This document shows positions 1 to 7,492 of a stretch of DNA of 35,641 nt, piece after piece. The DNA lies in NCBI GenBank assembly GCA_009777345.1, contig WRMB01000038.1, forward strand, positions 1-35,641, in the 5' to 3' direction. A model generated the notes under the pieces. The model saw nothing but the letters and a program-made list of their open reading frames with translations, had not been told where the DNA came from and searched no databases. The translations under genes were made by a program, and so were the position numbers. This DNA is from Micrococcales bacterium. GTDB lineage: Bacteria; Actinomycetota; Actinomycetes; Actinomycetales; Cellulomonadaceae. Within the stretch, counting starts at the first letter, position 1. Each line of letters starts with the position of its first letter.

Positions 1-119
1 GGGGGGTTTTTTGGCGGGGGGGTGTGGGGGGGCCGGCGCGCGCGGGGGCGCGGGCCCCCGGCGGGGGGGGGGCCCCCCGCGGCCGTTGGGGGGGGGCGCG
101 GGGGCGGCGGTCCGGGTGG
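1..119. other. G-run low-complexity edge
   Basis: This stretch is dominated by G homopolymers and GC dinucleotides, with almost no A. Its composition is unlike the rest of the window, where GC is high but codon-structured. No credible gene is seen in it. It ends exactly where the stop codon of the cholesterol oxidase gene begins. A poorly sequenced contig end is the simplest reading; a real G-rich intergenic region is less likely. Confidence 0.6.
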
Positions 120-1958
120 TTACTTGCCGTCCTGGATGACCTGGGCCACGTTGCGCTCGGCCAGCGCGGCGATGGTGAGCACCGGGTTGACCGTTCCGGT
201 CGAACCTGGGATCAGGGCGCCGTCGACCACGTACAGCCCGGGGTGGCCGGTGACCCGGCCGTAGCCGTCGGTGGCCTTGCCCAGCACCGCGCCGCCCAGG
301 GGGTGGGCGGTGAAACCGGCGTTGACGTCGGGGACCAGGCCGGGCACGCCGGTCTTGATCTTGTTGACGTCGGCGACGTGGTTGATGACCTCGCGCATCG
401 ACCGGACGGTCTCGTCGTTGCCGGTGGACGGCCAGTCCAGGGTGACCCCACCGTCGGGCTTGCCGTCCATGCGCATCTGGGTGCGGCTGGCCGACCGGTC
501 CGCGCCGGGGTTGTAGCTGAACCCGGACCGGGTGTCGTCCAGGGTCATGCCCAGAGAGGCGATCAGGCCCAGGCCGATGAGGGACGGGTTGGCCCCGACG
601 CCGGGGACGGCCCAGTTCTCGAAGGTGACGGGCAGGCGGTTCCTGCCCTCGTCGAGGATGCGCGACGGTGACGGGTTGCCCTGGGTCAGACCGGTCGACG
701 GGGAGTGCCGCACGATGACCGCGGCGTCGCCGTTGGTGCCCCAGCCCTGACCGACGTGCTCGTTGACGTTCTGCAGCGTGCCAGCGTGCCGGGCCCGCAG
801 CAGCAGCTCGGTCGAACCGATGGAACCGGCGCCCAGCACCAGCCGGTCGCAGGTCACGGTGACGTCCTTGCGCACGATGGAGCCGAACGGGTTGATCACG
901 TCGAACCGCACCCAGTACCGGCCGTTGGCCTCCTGCCCGATAGCGGTGACCACGTGCTGGGGGTGGATCGTGACCTTGCCCGTCGCCACGGCGTCTTTCA
1001 GCGCGCCCTGGGTGAGGTCGAACTTGGCGCCGTTGGAGTTGCCGAAGTTCGTCTCGCCGTTGGTGGACGACGGCCGCGACAGCCCGTCGAGCTCGTCCCG
1101 GACGACGTTCCAGGCGAAGTTCGAGTCGATCTTGTGCGGGGCGTGCCCGGCTTTGGTGAACAGGTTGTCCCAGGTGCGGCAGTGGCCGAACGGGTCGGGC
1201 TTGGGCCCGAGCCCGAGCAGCCCGGTGCGCTTGCCGTACTGGCCCCGGTAGATATCGTCCGGCATGGTCGAGCCGCGCACGGTCGCCAGGGCCTTGGGCC
1301 ACCAGGTCGAGCTCATCTCCTGGTAGGTCAGGCCGATGCCCGCGAACGCGTGGTCAAAGAAGCGCTGCTCGGGTGCGATGAGCACCCCGGTGTAGATGAT
1401 GGACCCGCCGCCCACCGCCGAACCCTGCCAGACCTGGATACCAGGCTGGTCGATGACCTCCAGGGCCCCGGCGAAGAAGTCCTCGGCCAGGATCGGCAGG
1501 CCGTGCAGGCCCTTGTCCACCTTCCGGCGGAACCACAGCGCCCGGCCGTCGATATCGCTGAAGATCGTCTCGGGGGAGAAGGTGTCACCCTGGTTGAACA
1601 GCTTCTCGACCGCAGTGGCGTAGCGCGGGCGCAGCGGCCAGCGCAGGCCGCGCTCCAGCATCGCCACCTGGGCCCCGGCCTGGCCGAGCCGCAGGGCGGT
1701 GATGGCCGCGCCGAACCCGGTGCCGATGACCAGGACCTCGCTGTGCGAGCCGAGCGCGACCGGTTCTTGGTAGCTGGCGTCGAAGAGCTGGGGGACCCGG
1801 TTGCGGTAGAAGGAGTCGGACTTGGGCAGGAGCGCCGAGCGGGCCGGGACGGCCGCCCCAGGGGCTCCGGTGGCGGCACTGGCGGTGCCGACCCCGGCGG
1901 CCGCCGTGGCGACGACGGTGGCGGAGCTGGTGAGGAACGTGCGGCGGGAGAGCGTCAT
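120..1958 (-). CDS. choA: Tat-exported cholesterol oxidase (GMC family)
   Basis: This encodes a 612-residue FAD enzyme of the GMC cholesterol oxidase type, which oxidises 3-beta-hydroxysterols and isomerises them to the 4-en-3-one while reducing oxygen. The N-terminus has a twin-arginine signal (SRRTFLT, then a hydrophobic stretch to about residue 28), so export as a folded flavoprotein is expected. The dinucleotide-binding motif GTGFGAA lies at 79-85. The C-terminal GMC block holds H552 (AHPLGG) and N591 (VNPVLT). E447 (TFENWA) lies where the catalytic Glu of type I cholesterol oxidases is expected. Length fits the family plus a signal peptide. The gene stands alone, with a 145-bp upstream gap carrying a palindrome. 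Cholesterol oxidase is favoured over a generic GMC oxidoreductase by blocks such as GSIGSTELLLRAR. Confidence 0.85.
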   Translation of the reverse strand: MTLSRRTFLTSSATVVATAAAGVGTASAATGAPGAAVPARSALLPKSDSFYRNRVPQLFDASYQEPVALGSHSEVLVIGTGFGAAITALRLGQAGAQVAMLERGLRWPLRPRYATAVEKLFNQGDTFSPETIFSDIDGRALWFRRKVDKGLHGLPILAEDFFAGALEVIDQPGIQVWQGSAVGGGSIIYTGVLIAPEQRFFDHAFAGIGLTYQEMSSTWWPKALATVRGSTMPDDIYRGQYGKRTGLLGLGPKPDPFGHCRTWDNLFTKAGHAPHKIDSNFAWNVVRDELDGLSRPSSTNGETNFGNSNGAKFDLTQGALKDAVATGKVTIHPQHVVTAIGQEANGRYWVRFDVINPFGSIVRKDVTVTCDRLVLGAGSIGSTELLLRARHAGTLQNVNEHVGQGWGTNGDAAVIVRHSPSTGLTQGNPSPSRILDEGRNRLPVTFENWAVPGVGANPSLIGLGLIASLGMTLDDTRSGFSYNPGADRSASRTQMRMDGKPDGGVTLDWPSTGNDETVRSMREVINHVADVNKIKTGVPGLVPDVNAGFTAHPLGGAVLGKATDGYGRVTGHPGLYVVDGALIPGSTGTVNPVLTIAALAERNVAQVIQDGK

Positions 1959-1995
1959 GGCGATCCTGTCTGGGCGGTCCGGTCCGGGCCTTGCA

Positions 1996-2012
1996 GCCGA
2001 TAGACTATCGGC
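1996..2012. promoter_or_regulatory. Palindrome upstream of cholesterol oxidase
   Basis: The sequence GCCGATAGACTATCGGC is a perfect 8-bp inverted repeat around one base, 38 bp upstream of the cholesterol oxidase start. Short near-gapless palindromes of this type are typical operators for TetR- or GntR-like dimers. No regulator gene of that type lies in the window, so the cognate protein is unknown. Confidence 0.45.
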
Positions 2013-2103
2013 ACATAGAGGTTGTTACTACACCTATCAGGTGAAAACATCGTGGAAAATTCTCGGCTCGAGGGGCCGATCGAGTCAGGTCTGACCTGTC
2101 AGA

Positions 2104-5073
2104 TCAGTCTCGCAGCTGGTACGAGACGACCGAGCAGACTGTCATCGTCACACCCGGGCTGTAGGTGATCCCCCGCCAGGGGCGGGCATCGTCGGGGCAG
2201 GTCCGGCCCGGCCCGTCGACGTCCTCGTCGAACAGCCTGACGATCTGGAACTCCGCCGGGACGAGGTCTGACACCAGGAGATCGTAGGTGTCCGCCGCTT
2301 CCTCTCGGTCGAGCGGCGGGAAGGTATGGCCGCAGGCGGTGGTGCGCAGGACGTCGGCGTTGGCGCTCCGGCCGCGCTCCGGGTGGCCGAGGTTGATGAA
2401 CCCGTAGAAGCAGGTGTCGACGGTTGGCACGGTGTTCATCAGGTAGGTGAAGCCGCTGTCGGAGAACGACCAGCACCCGGTCGTGTCGTCGCAGTCGGTC
2501 GTCACGTCGTCGGGGGTGATTCCGGCGACCTGGACGTTGGCGCCGTCCCCGCAGTCGGTGACGTTGGACGCCCAGTCGTCGGGTCGGTCGTAGAAGAGCG
2601 TCACCGCGTCGAGGGTCAGGCAGGTGCCCGCGACGACCGGCGCGGGCTCAGGGCTGGTGGTCACGGCAGGCTCGGCGGACGTCGCTCCGCGTGTCCACGG
2701 CCACCAGCCCCGGACCTGGCCCCACGCGCCGACCCCGGCCAGCGCGACGACGACCGCGACGGCCACCATCACCGCTCCGGCCTGGTTGCGCCGGGGTGCG
2801 GCTGGTGCGCTGGCTGGAGCCGTCGGGGCTGCGGGGCGGTGGGCGCTGTGCGACGACGGTCGCTGCTGCGGCGCCACGGAGCGTGGCCTGGGCGGCGGTG
2901 GTGGGGACGGCGGTCGCGGTGGCGCGCTGGCGGGCAGGGCGACCGTGGCGCGCCGTTCACCGCGGTCCGCGGGTGGCATCACCGTGGTGGGGGCGTTGTC
3001 GGGCTCTCGGGGCAGGCCGGGCGGACGGGTCGTCGGGTCGCGCCGGACGGCGTCCAGGTCGGCGCGGAACGCCTCCGCGGTGGGGTAGCGGGCGTCACGG
3101 TCCTTGGCCAGCGCCTTGGCCAGCACCTCGTCCAGCACCGGGGGCAGCTGGGGGACCAGGCTGCTCGGCCGGGGCGGGGTGTCGTTGACGTGGGCGTAGG
3201 CCACCCCGACCGTCGAGTCGGCGACGAAGGGCGGCCGTCCGGTCAGCATCTCGAAGAGCAGGCACCCGGTGGAGTACAGGTCGGACCGGGTGTCGACCCG
3301 CTCGCCCACCGCCTGCTCCGGGGACAGGTAGGCGGCGGTGCCGACCACGCCCTCGGTGGTGGTGGTACCGGTCTCGGCCACCGAGCGGGCGATGCCGAAG
3401 TCCATCACCTTGATCGCCCCCGAGGCGGTGACCATGACGTTCGCCGGTTTGACGTCCCGGTGGACCACCCCGGCCTGGTGGGCGAGCTCCAGCGCCGCCA
3501 GCACGTCCGAGGTGATGCTCAGGGCGCTGTCCACCGACAGCGGCCGACCGTCCGGGAGCAGATCGCCCAGCGGGTGGCCCACGACCCGTTCCATCACGAT
3601 GAACGGCACCCGGACCCGTCCGCCGGTCGGCCCGGGCAGGTCCGCCTCGTCGGTGTCGTAGACCCGCACGATCGCGGGGTGGTTGAGCTTGCCCGCCAGC
3701 CTGGCCTCACGGGCGAACCGGCGGCGGAACGCCGGGTCGCGCACCAGGGACAGGTGCGGCACCTTGATCGCCACCTGGCGTCCCAGCAGCTGGTCGCGGC
3801 CCAGGTGGACCTCGGCCATCCCGCCGTGCCCGATGACCTCCCCCAGCTCGTAGCGGCCGCCGAGCAGCACCACCGCCGGTTCGGCCGGGGCGGCCGGGCG
3901 CACCTGCGGCGTGTGCGGCGTGCGGGGCCGGGCGGCCGGGGTCGCCAGGGCGTCCGGGGTGCGCAGGGCACCGGTCGCCACGGCCATCTTCGGGTCGCCG
4001 AGCGGTTCGGCGATGATCCCCGTGACCTGGTGCAGCGCCCGGGCCAGCGCCGGGGTGTAGGCGGTGCCGCCGGTCAGGTGCAGCCGGGCCAGCCGGGTGG
4101 TGCCCGAGTCGCGCAGGGCGCGGGTGAGCAGCTCGGCGGCCTGGGCCATCGCGGGAGAGATCAGGGTCTCGTACTCGTCGCGGCTGACGGTCACGACCGT
4201 GTCGTGCCCCGCCACCGACACCCCGACCGGTGCCGTCGGGTACTCCGAGAGCTCCTGCTTGGCGGCCCGGACGACGTCGAGCAGGGTCAGGGCGGCGCCC
4301 AGGTTCTCCGGCTCGTCCAGCGCCGCGACGACCGGCGCCTGGCCCGAGGCGGTGAGCCGGTCGGTCACCCACCGGTACAGCAGATCGTCCAGGTCGTTGC
4401 CGCCCAGACGGTCGTCGCCGGTCTGGGCCACGACCACCGGTCCGCTGTCGGTGGTCTCCAGCACCGCGATATCGCAGGTACCGCCGCCGATATCGACTAC
4501 CGCGACCCGGCTGCCGGGCGGCAGGGCCTGCGGGGCGGCGGGCGCGTGGAGCGCCGCCACCGGTTCGGGCAGCAGCCAGACCTGCGCGGCGTCGAACCCG
4601 GCCAGCACCGCCGCCTCGCACAGCGCGCCCAGCCTGGCCGGTCCCCAGCCGACCGGGTGGGTGAGGACCACCCGGTCAGGAGCGGTGCCGCCCGCCGCGC
4701 GCACCGCCCGCTCGCGCACGGCGGTCAGCACGTGCGCGACGATCTGCGCCGGGGAGACCAGGTCGTCGCCGAACACCGCCGGTTCCTGGCCGAGCCGGGC
4801 CTTGGGGGCGCCGACGAACGTGGTCGGGTCGGTGCGTCGGGCGTTGAGCGCGGCCTGGCCCACCCGCCACCCGGTGCCGGTGAGCACCACCGCCGAGGGC
4901 ATGGTGTCCGAGCCGGAACCGAGCGTGACCTTCTCGACCCGCCCGTCGGGCCCCCCGGGCACCCGGGTGTCGGCGAACCGCAGCGCGGCACCGGTGTTCG
5001 ACGTGCCGAAGTCGACCGCGAGGACCCAACCCGCGGGACCTGATGCCCTCGGTGGTGGTGAGTCCAGGTCCAC
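2104..5073 (-). CDS. Hsp70-like ATPase fused to transmembrane Ser/Thr kinase
   Basis: This 989-residue protein joins two normally separate modules. Residues 17-370 form an Hsp70-type actin-fold ATPase: phosphate-1 motif DFGTSNTG (21-28), phosphate-2 motif VDIGGGTCD (193-201) and adenosine motif LTGGTAYTP (333-341). No substrate-binding domain follows. Residues 408-680 are a PknB-like kinase with glycine loop GHGGMAEVHLG, K437 (VAIK), HRD (538-540), DFG (558-560) and APE-like SPE, all intact. A Pro/Ala-rich linker (about 690-765) leads to one membrane helix (about 766-787) and an outer domain of 200 residues with eight Cys (818, 841, 861, 867, 888, 914, 959, 980). The start is GTG, the first start codon after an in-frame TAG. 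The likely role is a membrane receptor kinase coupled to a chaperone-like nucleotide switch; substrates are unknown. Confidence 0.9.
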   Translation of the reverse strand: MDLDSPPPRASGPAGWVLAVDFGTSNTGAALRFADTRVPGGPDGRVEKVTLGSGSDTMPSAVVLTGTGWRVGQAALNARRTDPTTFVGAPKARLGQEPAVFGDDLVSPAQIVAHVLTAVRERAVRAAGGTAPDRVVLTHPVGWGPARLGALCEAAVLAGFDAAQVWLLPEPVAALHAPAAPQALPPGSRVAVVDIGGGTCDIAVLETTDSGPVVVAQTGDDRLGGNDLDDLLYRWVTDRLTASGQAPVVAALDEPENLGAALTLLDVVRAAKQELSEYPTAPVGVSVAGHDTVVTVSRDEYETLISPAMAQAAELLTRALRDSGTTRLARLHLTGGTAYTPALARALHQVTGIIAEPLGDPKMAVATGALRTPDALATPAARPRTPHTPQVRPAAPAEPAVVLLGGRYELGEVIGHGGMAEVHLGRDQLLGRQVAIKVPHLSLVRDPAFRRRFAREARLAGKLNHPAIVRVYDTDEADLPGPTGGRVRVPFIVMERVVGHPLGDLLPDGRPLSVDSALSITSDVLAALELAHQAGVVHRDVKPANVMVTASGAIKVMDFGIARSVAETGTTTTEGVVGTAAYLSPEQAVGERVDTRSDLYSTGCLLFEMLTGRPPFVADSTVGVAYAHVNDTPPRPSSLVPQLPPVLDEVLAKALAKDRDARYPTAEAFRADLDAVRRDPTTRPPGLPREPDNAPTTVMPPADRGERRATVALPASAPPRPPSPPPPPRPRSVAPQQRPSSHSAHRPAAPTAPASAPAAPRRNQAGAVMVAVAVVVALAGVGAWGQVRGWWPWTRGATSAEPAVTTSPEPAPVVAGTCLTLDAVTLFYDRPDDWASNVTDCGDGANVQVAGITPDDVTTDCDDTTGCWSFSDSGFTYLMNTVPTVDTCFYGFINLGHPERGRSANADVLRTTACGHTFPPLDREEAADTYDLLVSDLVPAEFQIVRLFDEDVDGPGRTCPDDARPWRGITYSPGVTMTVCSVVSYQLRD

Positions 5074-5241
5074 GATCGCCCATCTTCCGCCGGTTCGAGG
5101 GGGATTCTACCGGTGGGGCAGGGGTGGGTCCGCTCGTCGTCCAGAACTCTCACCGCCTCGGGGCGGACGACGGCGCGGCGGGCCCGCCGCGCCGTCGACC
5201 GCCGCTGCCCGGGTCAGGCGTGGTGCTGCGGGCTCGTCGTA

Positions 5242-5775
5242 TCACCGGTCCTGGACGGTCAGGGTCGTCTCGACGTGATGCAGGACGTCCGGCCAGGTGA
5301 GGGTCGGGACGCAACCGTCGGGGACGGGCCTGGTCTCGCCAGCGGCCGTCTTCGGCTGGGGACCGAACAGGTAGCGGTGGGCGACCAGGTCCGCCAGGGC
5401 GGTGTGGACGTCGGGACGGTCGTCGACGAAGTGGGTCAGGCGCAGCCTGCGGGCGTGGACCGCCTTGTCGGGGCGGGCGCGGCAGAACTGCACCTGGTCC
5501 GGGTCGAGCCCGGTGCGGGTATAGACGTCGTTGCCCGCCAGCCAGAGCTGGGTGCGCTCGGCGATGCGCGGACCGCACTTGGAGACCAGCCAGACCCGAC
5601 CGTCGAACCGTTCGACCAGCCAGGCCAGGCCGTCCAGCGCGCCGGGGACCTCAGGCGTGGCGACGAGGGCGTCGTCGTCGCCGGTGAAGAACGACGTGTC
5701 GGCCCCAGGGACCAGGCCCTCCACCAGGACCCGGCCCACGTCCACGCCGATGCGGGGTTCGGTGACATGTTTCAT
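5242..5775 (-). CDS. HAD-like phosphatase family protein
   Basis: This 177-residue protein resembles a conserved actinobacterial group of HAD-superfamily, 5'-nucleotidase-like proteins. Motif I is GVDVGRVLV (10-18): the nucleophile position D12 is present, but the usual second Asp (DxD) is Gly14. Motif II is VSKCG, motif III probably the Lys in RPDKAVH, and motif IV FVDDRPDV with paired Asp. Replacement of the general acid Asp could slow turnover or mean the protein binds rather than cleaves phosphoesters. The ATG at 5775 is chosen because the family starts just before motif I and the upstream sequence is regulatory. The gene is divergent from the LysR gene with 69 bp between, so it may be that regulator's target. 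Confidence 0.7.
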   Translation of the reverse strand: MKHVTEPRIGVDVGRVLVEGLVPGADTSFFTGDDDALVATPEVPGALDGLAWLVERFDGRVWLVSKCGPRIAERTQLWLAGNDVYTRTGLDPDQVQFCRARPDKAVHARRLRLTHFVDDRPDVHTALADLVAHRYLFGPQPKTAAGETRPVPDGCVPTLTWPDVLHHVETTLTVQDR

Positions 5776-5830
5776 GGTTCCAGCCTGCGGCCTCCGTACC
5801 CCAAGGGGAACTATATATTCGCTTCGGTGC

Positions 5831-5847
5831 CATAGACTCCGGCTATG
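5831..5847. promoter_or_regulatory. Possible LysR-box at LysR gene start
   Basis: CATAG-N7-CTATG is a 5-bp inverted repeat with the T-N11-A geometry of LysR-type binding sites. It overlaps the LysR start codon (5845) in the 69-bp gap to the divergent HAD-like gene. An A/T-rich patch (5810-5820) next to it could be a -10 region. Autoregulation and control of the HAD-like gene are inferred from position only. Confidence 0.4.
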
Positions 5848-6861
5848 ACCCAGGACGTGCTGCCCGCTGAACCGGGCACTTCGTCTGGTCGGCGCAGCGA
5901 CCTGGAGGCCGACGCCGTCCACGCCTTCGGGGTGTTCGCCGCGCACCTCAGCTTCACCGCCGCCGCCGCGACGCTGCACATCACCCAGCCGTCCCTGCAC
6001 GTCAAGATCCGCAAGCTCGGTGCCGCGCTGGGTGTCGAGCTGTACCGGCGCCAGGGCCGCGGCCTGGTGCTCACCGAGGCCGGGCGGCAGCTGGCCGCCT
6101 ACGCCCACGACGCCCACCGCCGGGCCGACGACCTGCTGGCCACGCTGCGCGGGACGTCCGGTACGGTCGGCGTCGCCGCCGGTCGGGGCGCCTGCCGCTG
6201 GGTGGTGGCCGACGGGCTGCGGGCCCTGGCCGCCTCCGGCCGCAACCTGACGGTGACCACCGCCCGTCGTGAGGCCGCGCTGACCGCCCTGCACGACGGG
6301 CGCGTCGACATCGCCGTGATCGGGTACGAGCCGCCGCCGGGCACCCTGCACTCCCGCCGCCTGGCAGCTTATGCGCAGGTGCACGTCGTGCCGTCCGACC
6401 ATCCGCACGCCACCCGCCCTGGGGTGACGGTGGCCGACCTGTCCGGTGCCGCGCTCGTCGTCCCGCCCGCCGAACGCCCCCACCGCCGCGCCCTGGACCG
6501 AGCCCTGGCCGACACCGGGGTGCCCTGGCGGGTAGCGGCCGAGGTCGACGGCTGGGACCTCCAGGTGCACCTCGCCGGGCTGGGGGTGGGCACCACCGTC
6601 GTCAACGGCTGCGTCCCGCCACCGCCCGGCTGGGTGGCGGTCCCGGTGACAGACCTGCCCACGGTCACCTACTGGTCGGTGTGGCGCCCCGGCCGCGACG
6701 CCCTCCTGGCCGAGTCCCTGGCCCTGCTGCACACCCAACTGAGCGAGACAGTGGGGACGGTTCCTAATGTCCTGCCTGGTCACACAGCGACCAGGACAGT
6801 AGGAACCGTCCCCACTGTCCTGCCCACTGTCCTGCGGACTCCAGGCCGGGAGGCGGACTGA
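5845..6861 (+). CDS. LysR-family transcriptional regulator
   Basis: The 338-residue protein has an N-terminal winged helix (about residues 25-85) with the family block SFTAAAATLHITQPSLHVKI and LTEAGRQL. A periplasmic-binding-like effector domain follows (about 105-300). The last 35 residues are unusual: VGTVPNVLP and VGTVPTVLP are encoded by the two arms of an inverted repeat inserted at the 3' end, so the natural C-terminus was probably near residue 302. The stop overlaps the kptA start (ATGA), so the two are translationally coupled. The effector is not predictable from sequence. The pairing with kptA suggests it senses a nucleotide or stress metabolite, which is inference. Confidence 0.85.
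   Translation: MTQDVLPAEPGTSSGRRSDLEADAVHAFGVFAAHLSFTAAAATLHITQPSLHVKIRKLGAALGVELYRRQGRGLVLTEAGRQLAAYAHDAHRRADDLLATLRGTSGTVGVAAGRGACRWVVADGLRALAASGRNLTVTTARREAALTALHDGRVDIAVIGYEPPPGTLHSRRLAAYAQVHVVPSDHPHATRPGVTVADLSGAALVVPPAERPHRRALDRALADTGVPWRVAAEVDGWDLQVHLAGLGVGTTVVNGCVPPPPGWVAVPVTDLPTVTYWSVWRPGRDALLAESLALLHTQLSETVGTVPNVLPGHTATRTVGTVPTVLPTVLRTPGREAD
6747..6819. repeat. REP-like inverted repeat inside LysR 3' end
   Basis: The left arm (6747-6766) begins GACAGTGGGGACGGTTCCTA and the right arm (6800-6819) is its exact reverse complement, so the outer 20 bp pair perfectly. Inside, a second near-match (TGTCCTG...CCTGGTC against GACCAGGACA) extends the stem with a 4-base offset. The GGGGACGGTTCC core resembles palindromic repeats that I recall as widely dispersed in bacterial genomes and mobilised by REP-associated transposases. 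It is translated as the C-terminus of the LysR protein. Confidence 0.65.
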
Positions 6862-7421
6862 TGACGGACCTGGTGGCCGCCTCCAAGCACCTGGCGTTCG
6901 TGCTGCGGCACGACCCGGCCTCGGTCGGCCTGGTGCTCGACCCGCACGGCTGGGTCGATGTCACCGACCTGCTCGCCGCCCTGGCCGCGCACGGCCACCG
7001 GCTGAGCGTCGACCAGCTCGACCGGCTGGTCGACGACAGGGTCGTCACCGGCGACAAGCGCCGGTTCGAACGCCGCGGCACCCGCATCCGCGCCCGGCAC
7101 GGCCACAGCGTCGAGGTGACCTGGGACGGACCACCCACCACACCCCCGGCCCTGCTCTACCACGGCACCGTCGCCCGCTTCCTGCCCGCTATTCGCGTCC
7201 AGGGCCTGCGCCCAGGGCAGCGCCGCTGGGTGCACCTGTCCGACGACCCCGCCGCCGCCGCGGACGTCGGCGCCCGCCGGGGTTGCCCGGTGGTCCTGCG
7301 CGTCGACGCCGCCGCGATGCACGCCGCCGGGCACGAGTTCTACCGCTCCGGCAGCGTCTGGCTCACCGCGAGCGTCCCACCGGCCTGTCTCCACGAAGAC
7401 ACTCCTCCCTCAGCCGCTTGA
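6861..7421 (+). CDS. kptA: RNA 2'-phosphotransferase KptA/Tpt1
   Basis: The 186-residue protein matches KptA/Tpt1, which transfers a 2'-phosphate from RNA to NAD, giving ADP-ribose 1'',2''-cyclic phosphate and nicotinamide. Diagnostic blocks in order are LRHDPASVGLVLDPHGWV, DKRRFERRGTRIRARHGHS, LLYHGTVARF, RRWVHLSDD and SVWLTASVPP; length is normal. The family is known in eukaryotic tRNA splicing; bacterial homologues are linked to repair or capture of 2'-phosphorylated RNA ends. The start overlaps the LysR stop by one base. The stop is followed immediately by a 71-bp perfect palindrome. Its presence near a TROVE/vWA plus ARPP-2 operon (9.6 kb away) fits an RNA-damage theme. Confidence 0.92.
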   Translation: MTDLVAASKHLAFVLRHDPASVGLVLDPHGWVDVTDLLAALAAHGHRLSVDQLDRLVDDRVVTGDKRRFERRGTRIRARHGHSVEVTWDGPPTTPPALLYHGTVARFLPAIRVQGLRPGQRRWVHLSDDPAAAADVGARRGCPVVLRVDAAAMHAAGHEFYRSGSVWLTASVPPACLHEDTPPSAA

Positions 7422-7492
7422 GCCAGTTCGATACTTTTGTCGCCGATTCGAGAGTTAAACTCTCGAATCGGCGACAAAAGTATCGAACTGGC
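7422..7492. repeat. 71-bp perfect palindrome between kptA and pfkB gene
   Basis: Two 35-bp arms (7422-7456 and 7458-7492) are exact reverse complements around a single A at 7457. The arms start GCCAGTTCGATACTTTTGTC and are AT-richer than the surroundings. The element begins one base after the kptA stop and contains the stop and last 12 codons of the convergent kinase gene. A bidirectional terminator is the likely function for RNA made from either side; there is no T tract. The sequence differs from the three palindromes at 21-26 kb but the architecture is the same. Confidence 0.85.

Noticed and set aside
1..119. Telomere-like or origin G-rich element
   Set aside because: No repeat unit or defined stem; homopolymer runs are better explained by poor sequence at a contig end.
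2326..5043. A 905-codon open frame on the plus strand
   Set aside because: It is antisense to the Hsp70-kinase gene, has Gly/Arg/His-rich low-complexity translation and no domain; such open frames are expected in very GC-rich DNA.
5776..6783. A longer HAD-like protein extending over the LysR gene
   Set aside because: The extension is antisense to a clear LysR protein and Gly/Gln-rich; the HAD motif I follows directly after ATG 5775.
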